This document shows positions 61,700 to 64,000 of a DNA stretch of 64,000 bases, piece by piece. The translations under genes and the position numbers were made by a program. This DNA is from Bryobacterales bacterium (GTDB lineage: Bacteria; Acidobacteriota; Terriglobia; Bryobacterales; Bryobacteraceae): assembly GCA_019261985.1 (NCBI GenBank), contig JAFAQY010000075.1:1-64000 (forward strand), written 5' to 3'. How positions within the stretch are numbered: position 1 is the stretch's first letter; each line of letters starts with the position of its first letter. The notes beneath the pieces were generated by a model that worked only from the letters and a program-made list of their open reading frames with translations, ran no database searches and was not told where the DNA came from.

Positions 61700-61921
61700 C
61701 TAAGCCGCCGTTTCCACCTCTACGTATTCGATCTGCGTGACCGGCTCAGGTATCGGTTCGCCGTTGAGCGCCAAGCCTTCTAGGTGGAACGGAATTGCCT
61801 CCCGAATGAGTTGCTCGGTTTCCTCGTAGGTATCTCCTGCAGCGATACAACCTGGGAGATCGGGAACGTGAGCGCCGTAGCCGTCTTCCGTTTTTTCAAT
61901 GACCACCGCGTATCGCTTCAT
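61700..61921 (-). CDS. HicB-type antitoxin-like protein
   Basis: A 73-residue HicB-fold protein: MKRYAVVIEKTEDGYGAHVP, then DLPGCIAAGDTYEETEQLI and REAIPFHLEGLALNGEPIPE. This is the partial RNase H-like domain of HicB. It lacks a C-terminal DNA-binding extension, and no hicA gene is adjacent (upstream there is only a short forward remnant), so it is solitary here. Confidence 0.85.
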   Translation of the reverse strand: MKRYAVVIEKTEDGYGAHVPDLPGCIAAGDTYEETEQLIREAIPFHLEGLALNGEPIPEPVTQIEYVEVETAA

Positions 61922-61986
61922 TAGAGATCCTTTCGCATTAAATACTACTGATCATATCGTGCGATCGATCCTTTCCCGGCTTACCG

Positions 61987-62112
61987 GTGATCATTATTTT
62001 CGTTGACTTCGAAGAACACGTCAGCCGGGTTCTGCTGAAACTGTTCGAACTGGCTCCGCACCGGCTGATTGTGCGGGAAAATGTCACCATCGAACAGGGC
62101 AACCTCGATTAG
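61987..62112 (+). pseudogene. possible short gene remnant, unrecognised
   Basis: A GTG-started frame of 41 codons encodes FEEHVSRVLLKLFELAPHRL and ends EQGNLD before TAG. Its composition is protein-like and it may be the C-terminal tail of a PIN-like (DUF5615-type) protein, but the similarity is weak. Confidence 0.25.
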
Positions 62113-62140
62113 CGGGCAAGCCCCACTACAATGGAAGTAC

Positions 62141-62386
62141 ATGAAGGCGCGCGTCTATGTCTCCTTTAAACCGACAGTGCTCGACCCGCAGGGGCAGACG
62201 ATTCAGCACGCGTTGAACGGGCTTGGACACAAGCTGATCGCCGGGGTGCGGCAGGGGAAATTTTTCGAAATCGACCTGGCTCCCGGAACGGCAAAGGAAC
62301 AAGCCGTGCAAGAGATGGAACAGATCGCCCGGGATGTATTGGCGAACCCGGTGATGGAAGATTTTCAAGTGGAGTTTATAGACTAA
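62141..62386 (+). CDS. purS: phosphoribosylformylglycinamidine synthase subunit PurS
   Basis: An 81-residue protein starting [20 protein letters not shown], with [20 protein letters not shown] and [20 protein letters not shown], the classical PurS dimer. It bridges PurQ and PurL in purine synthesis step 4. Usually purQ and purL follow; here glmS follows directly, sharing the TAATG overlap. The ATG at 62141 is chosen because sequence before it is not family-like. Confidence 0.93.
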   Translation: MKARVYVSFKPTVLDPQGQTIQHALNGLGHKLIAGVRQGKFFEIDLAPGTAKEQAVQEMEQIARDVLANPVMEDFQVEFID

Positions 62387-64000
62387 TGTGCGGAATTGTG
62401 GGATACATTGGACCTCGTCCGGCCGTTCCGATCATTTTGGACGGCCTGAAACGCCTGGAATACCGCGGTTACGACTCGGCCGGGCTTGCCGTTCTCGAAA
62501 AAAGCAACGGTTTGGGCGTGCGCAGAGCGCAGGGAAAGCTGCGCAATCTGGAAGATGCGCTACGCCTGAATCCGGTCGACGGCCCGTATGGAATCGGCCA
62601 CACTCGCTGGGCCACCCACGGCCGCCCCACGGAAGAAAATGCACACCCGCATAAAGACTGCCACGGCGACATCGTCGTGGTGCACAACGGCATTGTTGAA
62701 AACTACCTCGCCCTGAAGCACCAGTTGCTCGAAGAGGGGCACAAGTTCGTGACCGAGACCGACACGGAGATCATCGCGCATTTGGTGGAGAAATACTACG
62801 AGGGGAACCTGGAAAATGCGGTGCGCGATGCCGTCCGGCAGCTCTCGGGCGTTTTCGCCCTCAGCGTAATTTCCCGCAAAGACCCGAACAAGATTGTCGC
62901 GGCGCGGTCCGGCCCGCCGGTGGTCATCGGTTTGGGGGACGGCGAGTACTTCGTCGCCTCCGACGTGCCCGCGATCCTCAGCCATACCCGCGACATGTTT
63001 TTCCTCGCCGATGGCGATATCGCGGTGCTGACGAAAGACGGCGTGCATCTTACGGACTTCAACGGGAGGGCCGTCAAACGGCAGGTCTCGCATATTCTGT
63101 GGGATCCGATCATGGCCGAAAAGGGCGGCTATAAGCACTTCATGCTCAAGGAAATTTTTGAGCAGCCGCGCGCCGTCCGCGATACGACTTTGGGCCGCGT
63201 CGGCCAGGAGTCCGGGCGCGTTTTCCTGGACGAAATGGATATCAGCCCGCGCGAGTTCAAGGAATTTCGCCAGGTGCGCATCGTCGCCTGCGGCACAAGC
63301 TGGCACGCCGCCACCGCGGGAAAATTCATGATCGAGCGGCTGGCTCGAATTCCGTGCGAGGTCGATTATGGCAGCGAATTCCGTTATCGCGATCCGCTGG
63401 TCGGCCGCGACACTCTGACGATTGTGATTTCGCAATCCGGCGAAACCGCCGATACGCTCGCCGCGCAGCGCGAGGCGAAACACCGGGGATCGAAGACGCT
63501 TGCGATCTGTAATGTCGTGGGGTCGATGATCACGCGCGAAGCTGCGGGGACCCTGATCACCCACGCCGGTCCCGAAATCGGCGTTGCTTCGACGAAAGCT
63601 TTTACGGGGCAGTTGACGGCCCTTTTCCTGGTGGCCATGTATCTCGGGCAGGTTCGGGAAATCCTCAGCCAGCAAGCCTCGCTCACACTCGTTCAAAAGC
63701 TTTTACACGTTCCCAGTCTGCTCGAAGATATCCTACGGCACGATGCGATCTATGAGGATCTCGCTAAGACGCTTTCCCGCGCGTCGGATTTCCTTTACCT
63801 CGGGCGCGGCATCCACTTCCCCATCGCCCTTGAAGGCGCGTTGAAGCTGAAAGAAATCTCTTACATTCACGCCGAGGGCTACCCGGCCGGCGAAATGAAA
63901 CATGGCCCCAACGCGCTAATCGACGACAAGCTGCCTACCGTCGTCATCGCCACGCGCGATCCCGAAGACGAGCAGAGCCGGATTATCTATGAAAAGACCC
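62386..64000 (+). CDS. glmS: glutamine-fructose-6-phosphate aminotransferase (partial, runs off the window)
   Basis: The frame opens [15 protein letters not shown] with catalytic Cys2 after Met removal and continues without a stop to the window edge, giving about 538 of about 610 residues. Glutaminase blocks are [38 protein letters not shown] and [11 protein letters not shown]; the sugar isomerase part has [40 protein letters not shown] and [18 protein letters not shown]. It makes glucosamine-6-phosphate for peptidoglycan and lipopolysaccharide. It overlaps purS by one base (TAATG). Confidence 0.97.
   Translation, partial: MCGIVGYIGPRPAVPIILDGLKRLEYRGYDSAGLAVLEKSNGLGVRRAQGKLRNLEDALRLNPVDGPYGIGHTRWATHGRPTEENAHPHKDCHGDIVVVHNGIVENYLALKHQLLEEGHKFVTETDTEIIAHLVEKYYEGNLENAVRDAVRQLSGVFALSVISRKDPNKIVAARSGPPVVIGLGDGEYFVASDVPAILSHTRDMFFLADGDIAVLTKDGVHLTDFNGRAVKRQVSHILWDPIMAEKGGYKHFMLKEIFEQPRAVRDTTLGRVGQESGRVFLDEMDISPREFKEFRQVRIVACGTSWHAATAGKFMIERLARIPCEVDYGSEFRYRDPLVGRDTLTIVISQSGETADTLAAQREAKHRGSKTLAICNVVGSMITREAAGTLITHAGPEIGVASTKAFTGQLTALFLVAMYLGQVREILSQQASLTLVQKLLHVPSLLEDILRHDAIYEDLAKTLSRASDFLYLGRGIHFPIALEGALKLKEISYIHAEGYPAGEMKHGPNALIDDKLPTVVIATRDPEDEQSRIIYEKT

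Noticed and set aside
62560-63696. 378-codon reverse open frame inside glmS
   Set aside because: Antisense of an unmistakable GlmS; no family pattern in the reverse translation.

Overview
The window looks like chromosomal DNA from a soil Acidobacteriota, most likely a Solibacter/Bryobacter-type (Bryobacterales) genome. The evidence is a TIGR03437-type C-terminal domain fused to a membrane protein, a TIGR03435 remnant, acidobacterial (ADOP/MacB-type) permease remnants, repeated pairs of a DUF6152-type protein with a secreted partner, many secreted beta-propeller/PQQ enzymes with c-type cytochromes, and moderately high GC. Taxonomy is inferred from family content, not from a search.

Layout. 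0-6.2 kb: two GT-C-type membrane proteins and a GT2-methyltransferase fusion. 6.2-7.0 kb: two divergent gene stumps. 7.0-11.5 kb: secreted hydrolases (double alpha/beta hydrolase, tannase family) with a flavin protein. 11.8-15.9 kb: HdeD-like protein, HPF-like protein, kinase-like protein, aspartokinase, NIPSNAP. 16-25.5 kb: secreted propellers, ThyX-like plus dUTPase, a multihaem cytochrome, and a paralogous cluster of DUF6152/partner genes with one broken copy. 25.9-34.2 kb: RND pump, orphan antitoxin, sugar isomerase-cytochrome c-PQQ dehydrogenase operon, soluble-glucose-dehydrogenase-like enzyme. 34.3-40.1 kb: S46 peptidase relative, a frameshifted CPBP protease, and a VOC-DinB-gentisate dioxygenase-dihydroxyphthalate decarboxylase operon. 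40.2-40.95 kb: fluoride riboswitch, crcB and a DUF190 gene. 41.0-46.5 kb: a VapBC-type toxin-antitoxin pair and a compact five-gene type III-A-like CRISPR effector operon. 46.5-54 kb: aconitase, PEP-CTERM protein, cysE, matrixin, M48-like protein, DUF29. 54-59 kb: a gene graveyard in which two pieces of an ABC permease flank a 3 kb segment with an intact hydrolase and a FUSC-like protein. 59-64 kb: DUF6152 pair, PQQ propeller protein, HicB, purS and the 5' part of glmS.

The most interesting unit is the CRISPR type III operon (41700-46457): Cas10 keeps its GGDD cyclase motif but has no HD nuclease domain, csm5 is absent, no array, cas6 or adaptation gene is visible, and the last gene is a CARF-HEPN ribonuclease translationally coupled to csm4. 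It therefore looks like a reduced, signalling-only type III system that takes its crRNAs from elsewhere. Other notable points are a fluoride riboswitch with a readable translational switch, two peptidase relatives with a substituted catalytic residue (S46 Ser to Pro, M48 Glu to Ala), a dispersed family of double-hairpin repeats whose arms vary but stay palindromic, and several chimeric pseudogene junctions that record recent duplication and deletion.
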